DNA of 64,000 nucleotides from DAOTVX01 sp034436015 (GCA_034436015.1 DAOTWG010000005.1:62001-126000); one strand, 5' to 3'; shown: positions 36,043 to 45,985, numbered from the stretch's first letter. Translations and numbers: made by a program. Notes: a model not told the origin generated them from the sequence alone.

Positions 36043-38346
36043 TCACAATGCCTGTACGCTCACCGGACAGGTAAATACCCGCCGCCCTACGAACGCCACT
36101 TCCGCGCCCACGATTTCAAACTCACCGCGCAGGCGAATATCCTTCGAGGAGCTGCCAACCATGATCAGGATTCGCCCCGGTTCGAGCACCAGACGAAGAT
36201 CTGCATCATAAAAAGCCAGCTGGTTGACCGGCAGATGGAAAGTTACGCGTTTCCGCTCGCCGGGTGCAAGGTTGAGGCGGACAAAGCCTTTTAACTCCTT
36301 AACCGGTCGTGGCAGGCTTGCATATTCATCGCAGACATACAACTGCACCACCTCGTCGCCGCGACGATCCCCGCTGTTACACACTTCCAGTGAAATGTCT
36401 ACCGTCTCGTTCTGCGTGGCCTGCGCAGGCATAACGGTCAGGTTCTCATAGGTGAACGTAGTGTAGCTCAGGCCATGTCCGAAGGGATACAACGGCTCGA
36501 TCGATTCGTCTATATAATCGCCATACCAGTTCGAGCGCGAAGCCGAAGGCTTGTGGTTGTAAAAGATAGGCACCTGCCCGACCGAGCGAGGGAAGGTGAT
36601 CGGCAATTTGCCGCCGGGATTGATTTCGCCGAAAAGCGCTTCGGCAATCGCCATGCCGCCTTCTTCGCCGGGAATCCAGGCCTGCAAGATGGCATTGGCG
36701 CGTTCGGCCAGCTCTGGGATAGCATAGGGGCGGCCGGTAATCAGGACCACAGCCACCGGTTTGCCGGTTGCCAGGATTGCCTGCGCCAGTTCATGTTGTA
36801 CACCGGGCAGACGGAGCAAGGCACTGTCGCGCGTCTCGCCGGTCGTGCAATGCGGAAGTAGGCCCGAACGATCGCCCACCACAAGTACAACGGCATCGGC
36901 CTGTTCCGCCAGGCTCACGGCCTCGGCAAATCCAGCGGTATCGCGCGTCGAGTTATCACAACCCGGCGCGTAGAGCAAGCGGCTAGTAGGAGCAAGCAAA
37001 GTACGTATTCCATCCAGAACGGTAGTTATCGCAACATTCGCCAGATCATCTTTAGGCATTCCCCCTGCCAGAGACACCTGCAATTCCCGTTGGACAGGAT
37101 AGGAGTAATCCCCCAACAAGTTGCGACCAGAATGGGCGTTCGGGCCAACGACCGCCAACGCTTGCAAAGAACGAGGGAGAGGCAACAAGCCGTCGTTCTT
37201 CAGCAGCACCAGGCTCTGACGGGCAATTTGGCGCGCGAGGAGGCGATTCTCGGGGTCGGAAAAGATTTCGACAACGCGCCCTTCGTCCACATACGGTTGA
37301 TCGAAGAGGCCAAGCTCGAATTTCTTTTGCAGATGGCGACGCACGGCGCGATCTAGGGTTTCCATATCCACCTCGCCGGCCTCTAACGCCTGACGAAGAG
37401 GGTCGCCATAACAGGATGTGGAGGGCAGTTCGACATCAATGCCGGCCCGAATCGCCAGGGCAGCGGCGCGAGGCAGATCCGGCGCGACGCGATGGTAAGT
37501 ATGGATCATGGGGATAGCCTCATAATCGGACACTACCATGCCCTCGAAACCAAGAACGCCACGCAGCAGGCCGGTCAACAGGCGGCGCGAGGCGGCTACC
37601 AGGTCGCCATCCAGTTCCGGGTAAGCGTTCATGATGGAAGCCAGGTTGGCCTCCTGAACGGCTGCCTGAAACGGCGCCAAGTAGGCCTCATACAATTCAT
37701 GCGGTCCTAGGAACACGGGGGCGCAGTTCAATCCACCTTGCGAGGCACTATGACCGACGAAATGCTTGCCGGTCGCCATGACGCCCTCCCGCAAGGATTC
37801 GCCCTGCAGGCCGCGTACATAGGCGATACCGAATTGGGCCGCTAGCGTGGGGTCCTCGCCGAACGTCTCCTCCACCCGCCCCCAACGGGGATCGCGCGCC
37901 AGATCAAGCACGGGGGCCAATCCCTGGCGGGCGCCGATCGCGAGCATCTGTCGGCGAATAGCGCGCGCCATCGCCTCCACCAGATTCGGCTGGAAGGTAC
38001 TGGCCAGCCCGATCGGTTGAGGATACATTGTTGCGCCGCGCACCATAGCCCCAGCACAAGTCTCCTCATGGAAAATAGCCGGTATCCCTAAGCGTGTTTG
38101 TTCCACAAGGAAGCGTTGCAACCGATTGGTAGCCCTGACAATCTCCTGTGGCGAAAGCGTGGAATCACCGCCGGGGCGGGTAATTTGCCCAATGCCATAG
38201 CGCAGGCGATGACTCACCTTTTCATCATCCAGGACGCCTTCCACTTGTAACTCGTGCATCCAGCAGGAGGTCAGCTGGGCCAGTTTCTCCTCCAGCGTCA
38301 TACGAGCAAGTAGGTTCTCTACACGTTGCCAAATGGTCAAGGACAT
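36043..38346 (-). CDS. GH3 beta-glycosidase, probable beta-xylosidase
   Basis: The 767-residue protein (ATG 38346 after GAGAGG) has the GH3 barrel (about 1-330) with KHFVGHS from K194. The nucleophile is D274 in GFEGMVVSDYEAI. The second alpha/beta domain (about 390-600) contains the acid/base glutamate candidates. The C-terminal fibronectin III-like domain (about 650-745) carries FGHGLSYTTFTYENL at its start. There is no signal peptide, so it is cytoplasmic. GH3 members of this layout cleave beta-glucosides or beta-xylosides; the xylan operon context argues for xylosidase activity. Confidence 0.92.
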   Translation of the reverse strand: MSLTIWQRVENLLARMTLEEKLAQLTSCWMHELQVEGVLDDEKVSHRLRYGIGQITRPGGDSTLSPQEIVRATNRLQRFLVEQTRLGIPAIFHEETCAGAMVRGATMYPQPIGLASTFQPNLVEAMARAIRRQMLAIGARQGLAPVLDLARDPRWGRVEETFGEDPTLAAQFGIAYVRGLQGESLREGVMATGKHFVGHSASQGGLNCAPVFLGPHELYEAYLAPFQAAVQEANLASIMNAYPELDGDLVAASRRLLTGLLRGVLGFEGMVVSDYEAIPMIHTYHRVAPDLPRAAALAIRAGIDVELPSTSCYGDPLRQALEAGEVDMETLDRAVRRHLQKKFELGLFDQPYVDEGRVVEIFSDPENRLLARQIARQSLVLLKNDGLLPLPRSLQALAVVGPNAHSGRNLLGDYSYPVQRELQVSLAGGMPKDDLANVAITTVLDGIRTLLAPTSRLLYAPGCDNSTRDTAGFAEAVSLAEQADAVVLVVGDRSGLLPHCTTGETRDSALLRLPGVQHELAQAILATGKPVAVVLITGRPYAIPELAERANAILQAWIPGEEGGMAIAEALFGEINPGGKLPITFPRSVGQVPIFYNHKPSASRSNWYGDYIDESIEPLYPFGHGLSYTTFTYENLTVMPAQATQNETVDISLEVCNSGDRRGDEVVQLYVCDEYASLPRPVKELKGFVRLNLAPGERKRVTFHLPVNQLAFYDADLRLVLEPGRILIMVGSSSKDIRLRGEFEIVGAEVAFVGRRVFTCPVSVQAL

Positions 38347-38439
38347 ATACGCCTCTCGCCGCCGGTCATCATTGCGCAAAGCGCCGACCTGGGTTTGCAA
38401 GGAAGGGGGACGGGATCGGACTCATCGAACAGGGTTAGC

Positions 38440-39606
38440 CTAGCGGATACCGAGGAGAATTTCCACGGTCAGTTGATCCAGCCGCTCGTAGAGCAAGCCG
38501 CGTCGGGCAATTGCCTGGCGGTCGAAGGGATGTTCTTTGAGCGTTGCAGCCTTCTGCGGCGTGTATTTGCCAAAATAGGGAGCCATGCTGCCATCATCGG
38601 CATTGATTTCTGCCAGAAGAGCCCGAATCTCGGGGTCAGCGTTCCAGCGAGCGGCTTTCTCCTTGAGGATAAGATAGGTGCGCATGCAGCCGCGCGCGAA
38701 ATCCTTAACGCCTTCATCGTCTTCGGTGCGGTAGGCATGGGCGTCGAAGTGGCGCGAGCCGGTATAGCCCACATCCTCGAGGAATTTGACCAGGAAGAAA
38801 GCCGCCTTGGGATCGCGCGAGCCGAAGCGAAAGTCTTGATCGTAACGGCCAGGGTATTGGTCGTTCAGATCAATGTGGAAGAGTTTACCAGCTTCCCAGG
38901 CCTGAGCCACACCATGTAGGAAGTTCAGGCCAGCCATATGTTCGTGGGCTACTTCGGGATTGACTCCCACCATTTCGGGATGGTCGAGCGTCTCAATGAA
39001 GGCCAGCATATGACCGGTTGTGGCGTTATAGATGTCGCCGCGCGGTTCGTTGGGCTTGGCTTCGAGAGCAAACTTGAGGTCGTATTTCTTGTCCAGCACG
39101 TACTCGCAAAGGAAGTTGAGCGCCTCGCGCGTGCGGCGGATGGCCGTCACGGGGTCTTTGGTCGCGTCGGATTCGGTGCCTTCGCGCCCGCCCCAAAAGA
39201 CGTACACTTGCGCGCCGAATTCGACGCCCAGGTCTATGGCGCGCATCGTCTTCTGCAACGCATAGGCGCGCACTTTGGGATCGTTGCTGGTAAACGCGCC
39301 ATCTTTGAAGATGGGGTCGCTGAACAGGTTCGTGGTCGCCATCGGGACTTTCAGGCCGGTGGCTTCGAGTGCTTTGCGGAACTCACGTTTGATCGCTTCC
39401 GCTTCCGCCGGAGTGGCGTCAGCGGGGATCAGGTCGTTATCGTGGAAGTTGACGCCATAGGCGCCGACTTCCGCCAGGAGGTAAACGAGTTCCGACGGCG
39501 ATTTCGGCTCACGCACGGGTTGCCCGAACGGGTCGCGGCCAACGCTGCCGACCGTCCATAGACCAAAGGTAAACTTGTGTTCGGGTTTTGGAGTGTAGTC
39601 AGACAT
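38440..39606 (-). CDS. xylA: Xylose isomerase
   Basis: The 388-residue protein converts D-xylose to D-xylulose. It is the short class I type of Streptomyces and Thermus. The catalytic histidine is H55 in GVNFHDNDLIP. Further family blocks are QVYVFWGGREG, KFALEAKPNEPRGDIY with metal-binding Glu, and HIDLNDQYPGRYDQD with the second metal site. The start follows GAGGAGG six bases before ATG 39606. It lies between GH10 and GH3. Confidence 0.97.
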   Translation of the reverse strand: MSDYTPKPEHKFTFGLWTVGSVGRDPFGQPVREPKSPSELVYLLAEVGAYGVNFHDNDLIPADATPAEAEAIKREFRKALEATGLKVPMATTNLFSDPIFKDGAFTSNDPKVRAYALQKTMRAIDLGVEFGAQVYVFWGGREGTESDATKDPVTAIRRTREALNFLCEYVLDKKYDLKFALEAKPNEPRGDIYNATTGHMLAFIETLDHPEMVGVNPEVAHEHMAGLNFLHGVAQAWEAGKLFHIDLNDQYPGRYDQDFRFGSRDPKAAFFLVKFLEDVGYTGSRHFDAHAYRTEDDEGVKDFARGCMRTYLILKEKAARWNADPEIRALLAEINADDGSMAPYFGKYTPQKAATLKEHPFDRQAIARRGLLYERLDQLTVEILLGIR

Positions 39607-39629
39607 GGGAACCTCCTCTTCGGAAATGA

Positions 39630-40880
39630 TTATGCAGAAACGTTGAGAGAAATTGAGGACCGGCCTGGTTTATTCAGAGAGAAGGGAAGGCGATGATTCG
39701 CAATCGTCAGTTCATAATCGCCGAGAAAGCCGGTCAGGGTACATTGACCAGCGGCATCGGTGGTCATCCGGGTAGGCGCGAGCCACCACTCCTCTTTGAT
39801 CAACTTGAAGAGCTCATTATAAGCAGGTTTCGGTGATTGGTCACGACGTAACAGGCCGGCCGGTGCGTTCAACCAGCCGCCATCCGAGAAATCCCACCAG
39901 GTAATTGCCGCGACCGCCGGATGGGCAAACAGGGTCTTGTAATGCAAGACGGCTTCGTGCGCCTGACGTTCCTCGCCTTCCGGCGTGCTTGGCCATTCCT
40001 CGACCTGATAATCGTTCAGGTCCACGATTTCCGGCGGCATCAAACGCCCTGAGACGAGCGTAGTTTCCGTGAAATGAATGGGCACGTTGAAACGCTCGAA
40101 GCGTTCCAGAATGCGTTGCGTGCGTTCCACGCCCCAATATCCTTGATGCATGTGGGACTGAATGCCAATCACGTCTATCTGGATACCTGCTGCCAGACAA
40201 CCTTCGATGAGGATATCGTAGGCCGGCGAAACGTCGAAATCGTTCAACACAAGGGTCGCATGCGGGTTAGCCGCGCGCGCGGCGCCGAAGGTGAGGCGAA
40301 TCAGTTCGATTCGCCCCAGGTCTTTACACACGCGCGTCAGGCCGTTATCGTAGCGATCGTATATGGGCATGATAACCGCTTCATTGACAACATCCCAGCA
40401 ATCAATCAGGCCAGCAAACCCGCTTACTTCGCGTTGAATGCGTTCTAATTGGGCTCCCAGAATCTCGCGGTTGTCGAGCGACAATAGCCATTCGGGCGCC
40501 AGGGTATGCCAGCATAGCGGATGTCCTTTGACCATGCAACCACGGGCCACATACCATTGGGCAAGACGGCGCAGTCGTTCTGTCCGCGGTTTGCCGCGTT
40601 CGGGTTCGAAGCGCGCCCAGTAGAACGGCAAGGTGACTTGATTGAAGAGGCGCAAGAAATGTTCGTTGCGCAATTCCGCCAATTCCTTCGCCCTGCCATC
40701 CAACTCGCCGTTGACCAGCGCCAGAGTGCTCTCTCCCCAATTCGCCCCAAAGAGGAACGCATGTCGTTTCTGCTCCACGACGATATCCTGATGGCTGAGT
40801 GGAGCACCGTTGTCGTGCAGAGCGACGGTCACCGTTGCGGTTCGGTGTTTCCGAATGGCGAGGTCGAGTTCATCCATCAT
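39630..40880 (-). CDS. GH10 endo-1,4-beta-xylanase, cytoplasmic
   Basis: The 416-residue protein has a GH10 barrel (about 40-350). It contains KGHPLCWH (118-125), the acid/base E167 in WDVVNEAV and the nucleophile E272 in IHFTETTL. An N-terminal strand segment (about 1-35) and a C-terminal beta-rich tail (about 355-416) are added. No signal peptide or lipobox is present, so it should act on imported xylo-oligosaccharides, as intracellular GH10 enzymes do. Two in-frame ATGs (40880, 40877) are possible starts after AGGAAACAG. It is 24 bases from xylA. Confidence 0.93.
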   Translation of the reverse strand: MMDELDLAIRKHRTATVTVALHDNGAPLSHQDIVVEQKRHAFLFGANWGESTLALVNGELDGRAKELAELRNEHFLRLFNQVTLPFYWARFEPERGKPRTERLRRLAQWYVARGCMVKGHPLCWHTLAPEWLLSLDNREILGAQLERIQREVSGFAGLIDCWDVVNEAVIMPIYDRYDNGLTRVCKDLGRIELIRLTFGAARAANPHATLVLNDFDVSPAYDILIEGCLAAGIQIDVIGIQSHMHQGYWGVERTQRILERFERFNVPIHFTETTLVSGRLMPPEIVDLNDYQVEEWPSTPEGEERQAHEAVLHYKTLFAHPAVAAITWWDFSDGGWLNAPAGLLRRDQSPKPAYNELFKLIKEEWWLAPTRMTTDAAGQCTLTGFLGDYELTIANHRLPFSLNKPGRSSISLNVSA

Positions 40881-40909
40881 CGCTGTTTCCTGATTTCAGG
40901 CAGCCATTG

Positions 40910-41053
40910 CTAGGTGCGCCGGCGATTCTTTTTGAAGTAAACATCTATCAAGACGGCCAGAATCAGCACAATCGCCTTCAAAACCTACTGCCATGCCGGA
41001 GCCACGTTCACCATTTGGATGCCGGTGGATAGATTTGTTCCCAATGGTTTTCC
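40910..41053 (-). pseudogene. Remnant of an RbsC/XylH-type sugar ABC permease (3' end)
   Basis: Forty-eight codons in one frame end with the typical permease C terminus. They read TGIQMVNVAPAWQ, then an in-frame TAG (40985-40987), then VLKAIVLILAVLIDVYFKKN, followed by Arg residues and a TAG stop at 40910-40912. The pattern 'NG..ml.V...wq.vvKaivli.AVliDv' belongs to branched ribose/xylose permeases (RbsC, XylH). Nothing upstream of about 41050 is recognisable. It is the leftover of a transporter gene that once sat between GH8 and GH10. Confidence 0.75.
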
Positions 41054-41157
41054 TAAATCATGACCTTCGCACCTCGCTTGCCACGAAGGTCATCGGCAAC
41101 ATCAGCGAACAGAGCGCCCTATGCACTGAGCCAACAACCGTGCGGAGGGCGGCTAGT

Positions 41158-42498
41158 TCATGGCAACGGCGTATAAATCCTGAAATTGCCGCTGACGTGC
41201 AACAAGGCGAGCAAATACAACATGCCGTCGTAATACCGCCACTTACCCGAGGGGATGCGCGAATCCCAAAGCGCCTGGACGAAGGGGCGGCCTAGTTCCG
41301 GGTCAGCGGCGAGCGCGGCCACAGCCGCCATCGCGACCAGACCAGTAGAGTGATCGGCGGACAACGGTTGACCGTCCAGCGTATATTGATTGGGAAACGT
41401 GTCCACACCCTGCGAGATCAGGAAAGCCAGTACGCGGTTGGATTGCTCTACCTGCCAGGGGTCCGCCGCGAACCAGGCGTAATCTACCGCTACATTGGCA
41501 AGCGTCCGCCAGGCGTCAAAGCGGAAATCCTCATGTTCCGGGTCCTTGACAGGCGTCCCATCAAAGTTAGCATAATCAGGCATTAAACCTGTCTGCGGAT
41601 GTGCCGCCTTGCGGAAGAATGCACGGCTGACCTGGGCAGCTTCTGCCCAGAATGCGTTGTCGCGCGCGGCCCAGCGCGCCCAGAGTTCATAATAGGCCGG
41701 CAAATGATAGGAGGGATCAGTAAACATGGCGTTGCGTCCGCTAGGAACAAAAACTACTTGTTTCGTTTGCGGATCGAACATGTTCGTCACGATTCCATCG
41801 CTCTCCTCGTTCTTATGGAGCATCGTGTCGAGAATCTGCTGCGCTTGCTCCCGGTAATTGAAAATCCCCTCGCCATTCCCCCACCGTCCGGCCGCGAACA
41901 ACAAGGCCATCACAAACCACTCTTCGCCATCCGAAGCCGGATTGGCAGCCAACTTCTTCCCATCCGGGGTGCAATGCCAGGCAAAATATCCCTTGTAGGG
42001 ACCCTCCGACTGATACATATACGTCTTTGCCCATTTCCAAAGACGGTCGAACTCTTCTTTCTTATCCAATTGCACAGCGATCATCATGCCGTAGGACATC
42101 CCCTCGGTGCGCACGTCGCCATTGCCAATATCCTGGATGTAGGCCATGTCCTCGCCAACTGGGTAATAGACGCGCTGGGTGGTATCATCGCCGTAGAACA
42201 ACTGTTGCCAGGCAGCCTCCAATTTGGCCTGCACCTCAGCGTCCGTCTTGCCCAGATATTCTTGAAACAGATTGCGATACACGCCGCTTTCAAAGGCTGG
42301 GACTCGCGTCGGAGAGGGAGATGGGGAAGGAGAAGGTGAAGGCAAGGCCGCAGTCGCAGAAGGTTGGGGAAGCGGCACAGTTTTTGCGCACGCAGAGAGA
42401 AACAGGGCAAAGAAAAGGAGCAATCTCAAAGCACGCGCCATGAATTTCCTGCGGCTAATGGGATCGGCGCCTGTCGTTCTCTTGATCTGATTTTTCAT
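41158..42498 (-). CDS. GH8 exo-oligoxylanase-like lipoprotein, possibly Tat-exported
   Basis: The 446-residue protein (ATG 42498 after AGGAGG) has a signal peptide with SRRKFM (15-20), resembling a Tat box. A hydrophobic stretch (about 22-34) and the lipobox LSAC with Cys37 follow. A Ser/Pro-rich linker (about 45-66) precedes the GH8 barrel (about 70-440). The general acid is probably E132 in NGDVRTEGMSYG, and another active-site Asp is D190 in NPASDGEEW. It resembles reducing-end xylose-releasing exo-oligoxylanases (Rex). It would act outside the membrane and feed the transporter encoded upstream. Whether Tat or Sec is used is uncertain. Confidence 0.88.
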   Translation of the reverse strand: MKNQIKRTTGADPISRRKFMARALRLLLFFALFLSACAKTVPLPQPSATAALPSPSPSPSPSPTRVPAFESGVYRNLFQEYLGKTDAEVQAKLEAAWQQLFYGDDTTQRVYYPVGEDMAYIQDIGNGDVRTEGMSYGMMIAVQLDKKEEFDRLWKWAKTYMYQSEGPYKGYFAWHCTPDGKKLAANPASDGEEWFVMALLFAAGRWGNGEGIFNYREQAQQILDTMLHKNEESDGIVTNMFDPQTKQVVFVPSGRNAMFTDPSYHLPAYYELWARWAARDNAFWAEAAQVSRAFFRKAAHPQTGLMPDYANFDGTPVKDPEHEDFRFDAWRTLANVAVDYAWFAADPWQVEQSNRVLAFLISQGVDTFPNQYTLDGQPLSADHSTGLVAMAAVAALAADPELGRPFVQALWDSRIPSGKWRYYDGMLYLLALLHVSGNFRIYTPLP

Positions 42499-42541
42499 TG
42501 CTTCCTCCTCGCAACAAAGTGACAAGTGTCTATAAGATACG

Positions 42542-44104
42542 TCACGCATCCAAACCTAGGTATTCGAACCAATCAAAGTCTGCGTAGTTGGCGCTCGGCC
42601 GGCCATTGCTGCTGGCGTACATGGCAATATAGGCACCTACAAAGCCGCCTGCAACAGGCGTACTGAGGATACGACCATCTACACGGTCTCCAACCGTCAG
42701 CCAGTTATCCAGGCTGTTCGCCACAAGAAAGCTGTAATCCTGCTCGTGTGCCTCGACTCGAAGATAGACTCGGCCGGGCGCGATCGCACGCTCTGCCAGC
42801 ACTTCTTCCACGCCCGCTGCTCGGCGGATAAGGCGAACTAGCGGTGTCTCGCGACGTGTCACAACGAAACAGAAGTGAAAATCGTTGTTCTGAATCAAGG
42901 CCAGGCCGGCGCACTCCTCTTCACCTTGGGGCGAAAACTCGAGGGCGGTCTGCGCCAAAAAATGGATGTGCTGCTGCCTCCGTCCAATAAAACTGGGATT
43001 GGCCAGTTCCGAGAGTCGCTGTGGACGCAACCGCAAACGAAGGTAACCCGGCCTTTCCTGTAAACTCCAGAATTCTCCCTCCGGAGTTCGCAAGAAATTC
43101 CACTGCAGGGCAAGCGTAGGGGACTCAAAGTGATCGCAGGCTGGCTGAGCAGGCCAACGATGCTCTGGCAGATTTGGCGCCGGATACGAAAAGTCGACAC
43201 GACCGCTGCCCGGACTGGCGATCGGCCATCCATCCTCCCACCGCAGAGGCACCAAAAACGTCTCGCGCCCAAGGTTATAGAAATATCCACCATAAGGGCG
43301 CATGGCCAGCAGCACCATCCACCATTCGCCTGTTGGGGTTTCTACCAGATCGGCATGACCGGTGCCTACAATGGGATAATCCAGGCCTAAGTGGCGATGG
43401 GTAAGGATAGGATTCCCCGGATTGCCCTGATAGGGGCCGGCAATGCAATCGCTACGCGCGACAGACACAGCATGATGATGGGCAGTTCCGCCTTCTGCCG
43501 TCAACAAGTAATAGCGCCCTCGCACTTTATAAATGTGGGGCGCTTCCGACCAGATGGCCCCCTTAAGGGCCCCATCCCAGATAACCCGCGGCTCCCCTAC
43601 CAGGCGCATTGCGGATAGATCCAATTCTTGCAGCCAGATTTCTGTATGACCCTCATAGTTTCCCGGCGAAACCAGACGGCTCCCTGTGTACCAGACTCGG
43701 CCATCCTCGTCAAAGAAGAGAGAAGGGTCAAAGCCCGGCGCATTCTCCAACCAAACGGGCTCCGACCACGGGCCGGCCGGGTCCGCGGCGGTCACAAGGA
43801 AGTTTCCAGACCTGGTCTTGCCATCCACTAGCGTGCAAATCACATAAAAAACGCCTTGCCAATATCGAATCGTAGGAGCATACAGTCCACCAGAACAACG
43901 GATTCCATGCAAGGGCAACTGGGATGGCCTGTTTAGCACGTGACCGATTTGCCGCCAGTGAACCAGATCGCGACTATGGAAGATAGGCAGGCCAGGGAAA
44001 TACTCGAACGTCGAGGTAATCAAAAAGTAATCATCCCCTGCCCGGCAGATCGATGGATCAGGATGGCACCCTGGTAGGATAGGATTACGAAACGTGGCAG
44101 ACAT
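42542..44104 (-). CDS. GH43 beta-xylosidase / arabinofuranosidase
   Basis: The 520-residue protein has the GH43 five-bladed propeller (about 5-310). Catalytic residues are D16 in CHPDPSI, an aspartate in PGFDPSLFF (pKa-modulating) and the acid glutamate in WSEAPHIY. A C-terminal beta-sandwich (about 335-515) is typical of the XynB/GH43_11-type subfamily. There is no signal peptide, so it is cytoplasmic. It likely removes xylose from the non-reducing end of imported oligosaccharides. It lies 13 bases downstream of the permease gene. Confidence 0.92.
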   Translation of the reverse strand: MSATFRNPILPGCHPDPSICRAGDDYFLITSTFEYFPGLPIFHSRDLVHWRQIGHVLNRPSQLPLHGIRCSGGLYAPTIRYWQGVFYVICTLVDGKTRSGNFLVTAADPAGPWSEPVWLENAPGFDPSLFFDEDGRVWYTGSRLVSPGNYEGHTEIWLQELDLSAMRLVGEPRVIWDGALKGAIWSEAPHIYKVRGRYYLLTAEGGTAHHHAVSVARSDCIAGPYQGNPGNPILTHRHLGLDYPIVGTGHADLVETPTGEWWMVLLAMRPYGGYFYNLGRETFLVPLRWEDGWPIASPGSGRVDFSYPAPNLPEHRWPAQPACDHFESPTLALQWNFLRTPEGEFWSLQERPGYLRLRLRPQRLSELANPSFIGRRQQHIHFLAQTALEFSPQGEEECAGLALIQNNDFHFCFVVTRRETPLVRLIRRAAGVEEVLAERAIAPGRVYLRVEAHEQDYSFLVANSLDNWLTVGDRVDGRILSTPVAGGFVGAYIAMYASSNGRPSANYADFDWFEYLGLDA

Positions 44105-44117
44105 AGCGTCTTTCGAG

Positions 44118-44981
44118 TTATCCCTTGAGCGCGCCTGCCGTTAGGCCAGCCACAATCTGCCGTTCGGCAACCAAGTAGAAAAGAACAGCCGGCACGGCGG
44201 AAAGCGACACGAAGGCCGCTACCAAAGCCAGGTCGGTGCCATATTGACCCTGAAATTGCATCGTGCCTAAAGGCAAGGTCCACAAATCCTCCCTATCAAT
44301 CAATACGAGAGGCACAAGCAGGTCATTCCAGCTAACCACCATCGTCAACGCGGCAACCGCCGAAAGGGCCGGCCGAGCCAAGGGAAGGAGGATCAACCGA
44401 AAGAAGGCAAAAGGGGTGCAACCATCAATGTATGCCGCATCCTGCAACTCGAAGGGGATAGAAGCAAAGAAGTTGCGCAAAATCATGACGTTTCCAGAAA
44501 CCTGGAACGCAATTTGAACGATGATAATTCCTACTAACGAGTTTGTCAGACCAATCTGGCGGATGACCAGGTAAACCGGCAAAATAGCGATGGTGATGGG
44601 AAACATCAAACCCAGGGTCAGGAAATTGAAAAGCACATCTCGGCCACGGAAATTAAGGCGCGCGAACACGAAGGCCGCCAAGCCGCAGATGGAAAGCACC
44701 ACGATGGTCACTATACTGGTAACCACCAGACTGTTAAGAAGCATGGTCCAGAATGAACGTGAGCCAAGGATCTTCGTATAATTGTCCCAATACGGCGGGA
44801 TAGGGGGAATGTAGGGACGGGAATACATCTCGCCGCGCGTCTTCAAGCTGCCGAAAATGAGGATCACGATGGGGACGAGAATGAGCACGACCATCACAGA
44901 CAGGATCAGATATTGCAGAATCTTGGAGATTGCTCTGCGTACAGCACTCTTGCTTTGATAGGTAAGGCGCAAGGACATCAT
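44118..44981 (-). CDS. Carbohydrate ABC transporter permease (MalG type)
   Basis: The 287-residue protein (ATG 44981 follows AAGGAG) has six helices. The EAA loop lies in ELQDAAYIDGCTPFAFFRLILLPLARPALSAVAAL, the site that contacts the ATPase. It belongs to the CUT1 family. Its partner permease gene is directly upstream, the stop of which is 19 bases away. No ATP-binding subunit is encoded in the operon, so a shared MsmK-like ATPase elsewhere is likely. Confidence 0.94.
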   Translation of the reverse strand: MMSLRLTYQSKSAVRRAISKILQYLILSVMVVLILVPIVILIFGSLKTRGEMYSRPYIPPIPPYWDNYTKILGSRSFWTMLLNSLVVTSIVTIVVLSICGLAAFVFARLNFRGRDVLFNFLTLGLMFPITIAILPVYLVIRQIGLTNSLVGIIIVQIAFQVSGNVMILRNFFASIPFELQDAAYIDGCTPFAFFRLILLPLARPALSAVAALTMVVSWNDLLVPLVLIDREDLWTLPLGTMQFQGQYGTDLALVAAFVSLSAVPAVLFYLVAERQIVAGLTAGALKG

Positions 44982-44999
44982 GACATCGCTCCTTAGCAA

Positions 45000-45935
45000 T
45001 CAATATCCGCCGCCAAGGTAATCCTGTTGGCGTACGAGTCGTAGATACGAGATCGAGAAGACAAGGGAAATTAACAACATGACAAATGCCACAGCGGAAC
45101 CGTATCCCAACCAGAAGCGAATGAAGCTATAGCGATACATATAGGTAGCCATAACATCGCTCGCGTTTACCGGGCCGCCGCGCGTCATGACCCAAATCAC
45201 GCCAAATTGCTGGAGCGCCCCCAAAACGGAAAGGTAAATGGATGTGCGAATGGTACCCCAAAGTAGAGGCAAAATAATATAAGCGATCAGTTGCCTTCCA
45301 TTGGCGCCATCAATGACAGCGGCTTCCTCGATTTCGTGAGGAATATTTTGCAAACCGGCCATGTAGAGCAGCATGTGAAAACCAAAGTACTTCCAGGTAA
45401 GAACGACAAAAATACATCCGAGGACCTGCTGGGGATCACCCAACCAGGCCTGCGGTTTCAGCCCCAAAAGGACAAGGAACGCATTAAACAATCCTCGATC
45501 GGGATCGGGGTTAAAGAGGCCCATCCACATGATGGCCGTGATGACCTCGGAAAAGACATAGGGCATGAAGAAAATGGTGCGAAAGAAACGCCGACCAGGC
45601 AAGTCCCTCCCGACCATCAGAGCCATGGCCAGCGACAACGGTAACTGCAAGGTCAGCGAGAGCACAACAATAACGAGAGCATTCCGGAGAGCTTTCATAA
45701 AGGCCTGGTCCGTCAGAATACGCTGATAATTGCCCAGGCCAACGAAATCCACGGCCGGACCAAACCCTTTCCAGTTAAAAAGGCTGTAATAAAAGGACTG
45801 GAGCATGGGATACACGACGAAGGCCGTGAAGAGGATGAAGGCAGGTAGTAGGAATAACACAACGGTTAGAACCGTTGATGTGCGACGCGAAGACAGAGCA
45901 AAGGCTGTGTTTTTTTCTGCGAGAGATTTTTCCAT
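45000..45935 (-). CDS. Carbohydrate ABC transporter permease (MalF/UgpA type)
   Basis: The 311-residue protein has six or seven helices. The EAA loop lies in NIPHEIEEAAVIDGANGRQLIAYIILPLLW. With the MalG-type partner it forms the membrane channel for the sugar bound by the lipoprotein encoded upstream. Substrate is inferred to be xylo-oligosaccharides from the operon. It is preceded by a strong hairpin that separates it from the binding protein gene. Confidence 0.94.
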   Translation of the reverse strand: MEKSLAEKNTAFALSSRRTSTVLTVVLFLLPAFILFTAFVVYPMLQSFYYSLFNWKGFGPAVDFVGLGNYQRILTDQAFMKALRNALVIVVLSLTLQLPLSLAMALMVGRDLPGRRFFRTIFFMPYVFSEVITAIMWMGLFNPDPDRGLFNAFLVLLGLKPQAWLGDPQQVLGCIFVVLTWKYFGFHMLLYMAGLQNIPHEIEEAAVIDGANGRQLIAYIILPLLWGTIRTSIYLSVLGALQQFGVIWVMTRGGPVNASDVMATYMYRYSFIRFWLGYGSAVAFVMLLISLVFSISYLRLVRQQDYLGGGY

Positions 45936-45961
45936 GAGGGCCTCCTGCTAAAGAAAGAGGC

Positions 45962-45985
45962 GGGGACCGGGCTTACCCGGTTCCC
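45962..45985 (-). terminator. Strong hairpin between binding protein and permease genes
   Basis: The ten-base arms GGGGACCGGG and CCCGGTTCCC (one G-U) with a four-base loop form a very stable stem. No T run follows. In ABC operons such a hairpin after the binding protein gene commonly protects its mRNA or causes partial termination so that more binding protein than permease is made. Confidence 0.6.
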
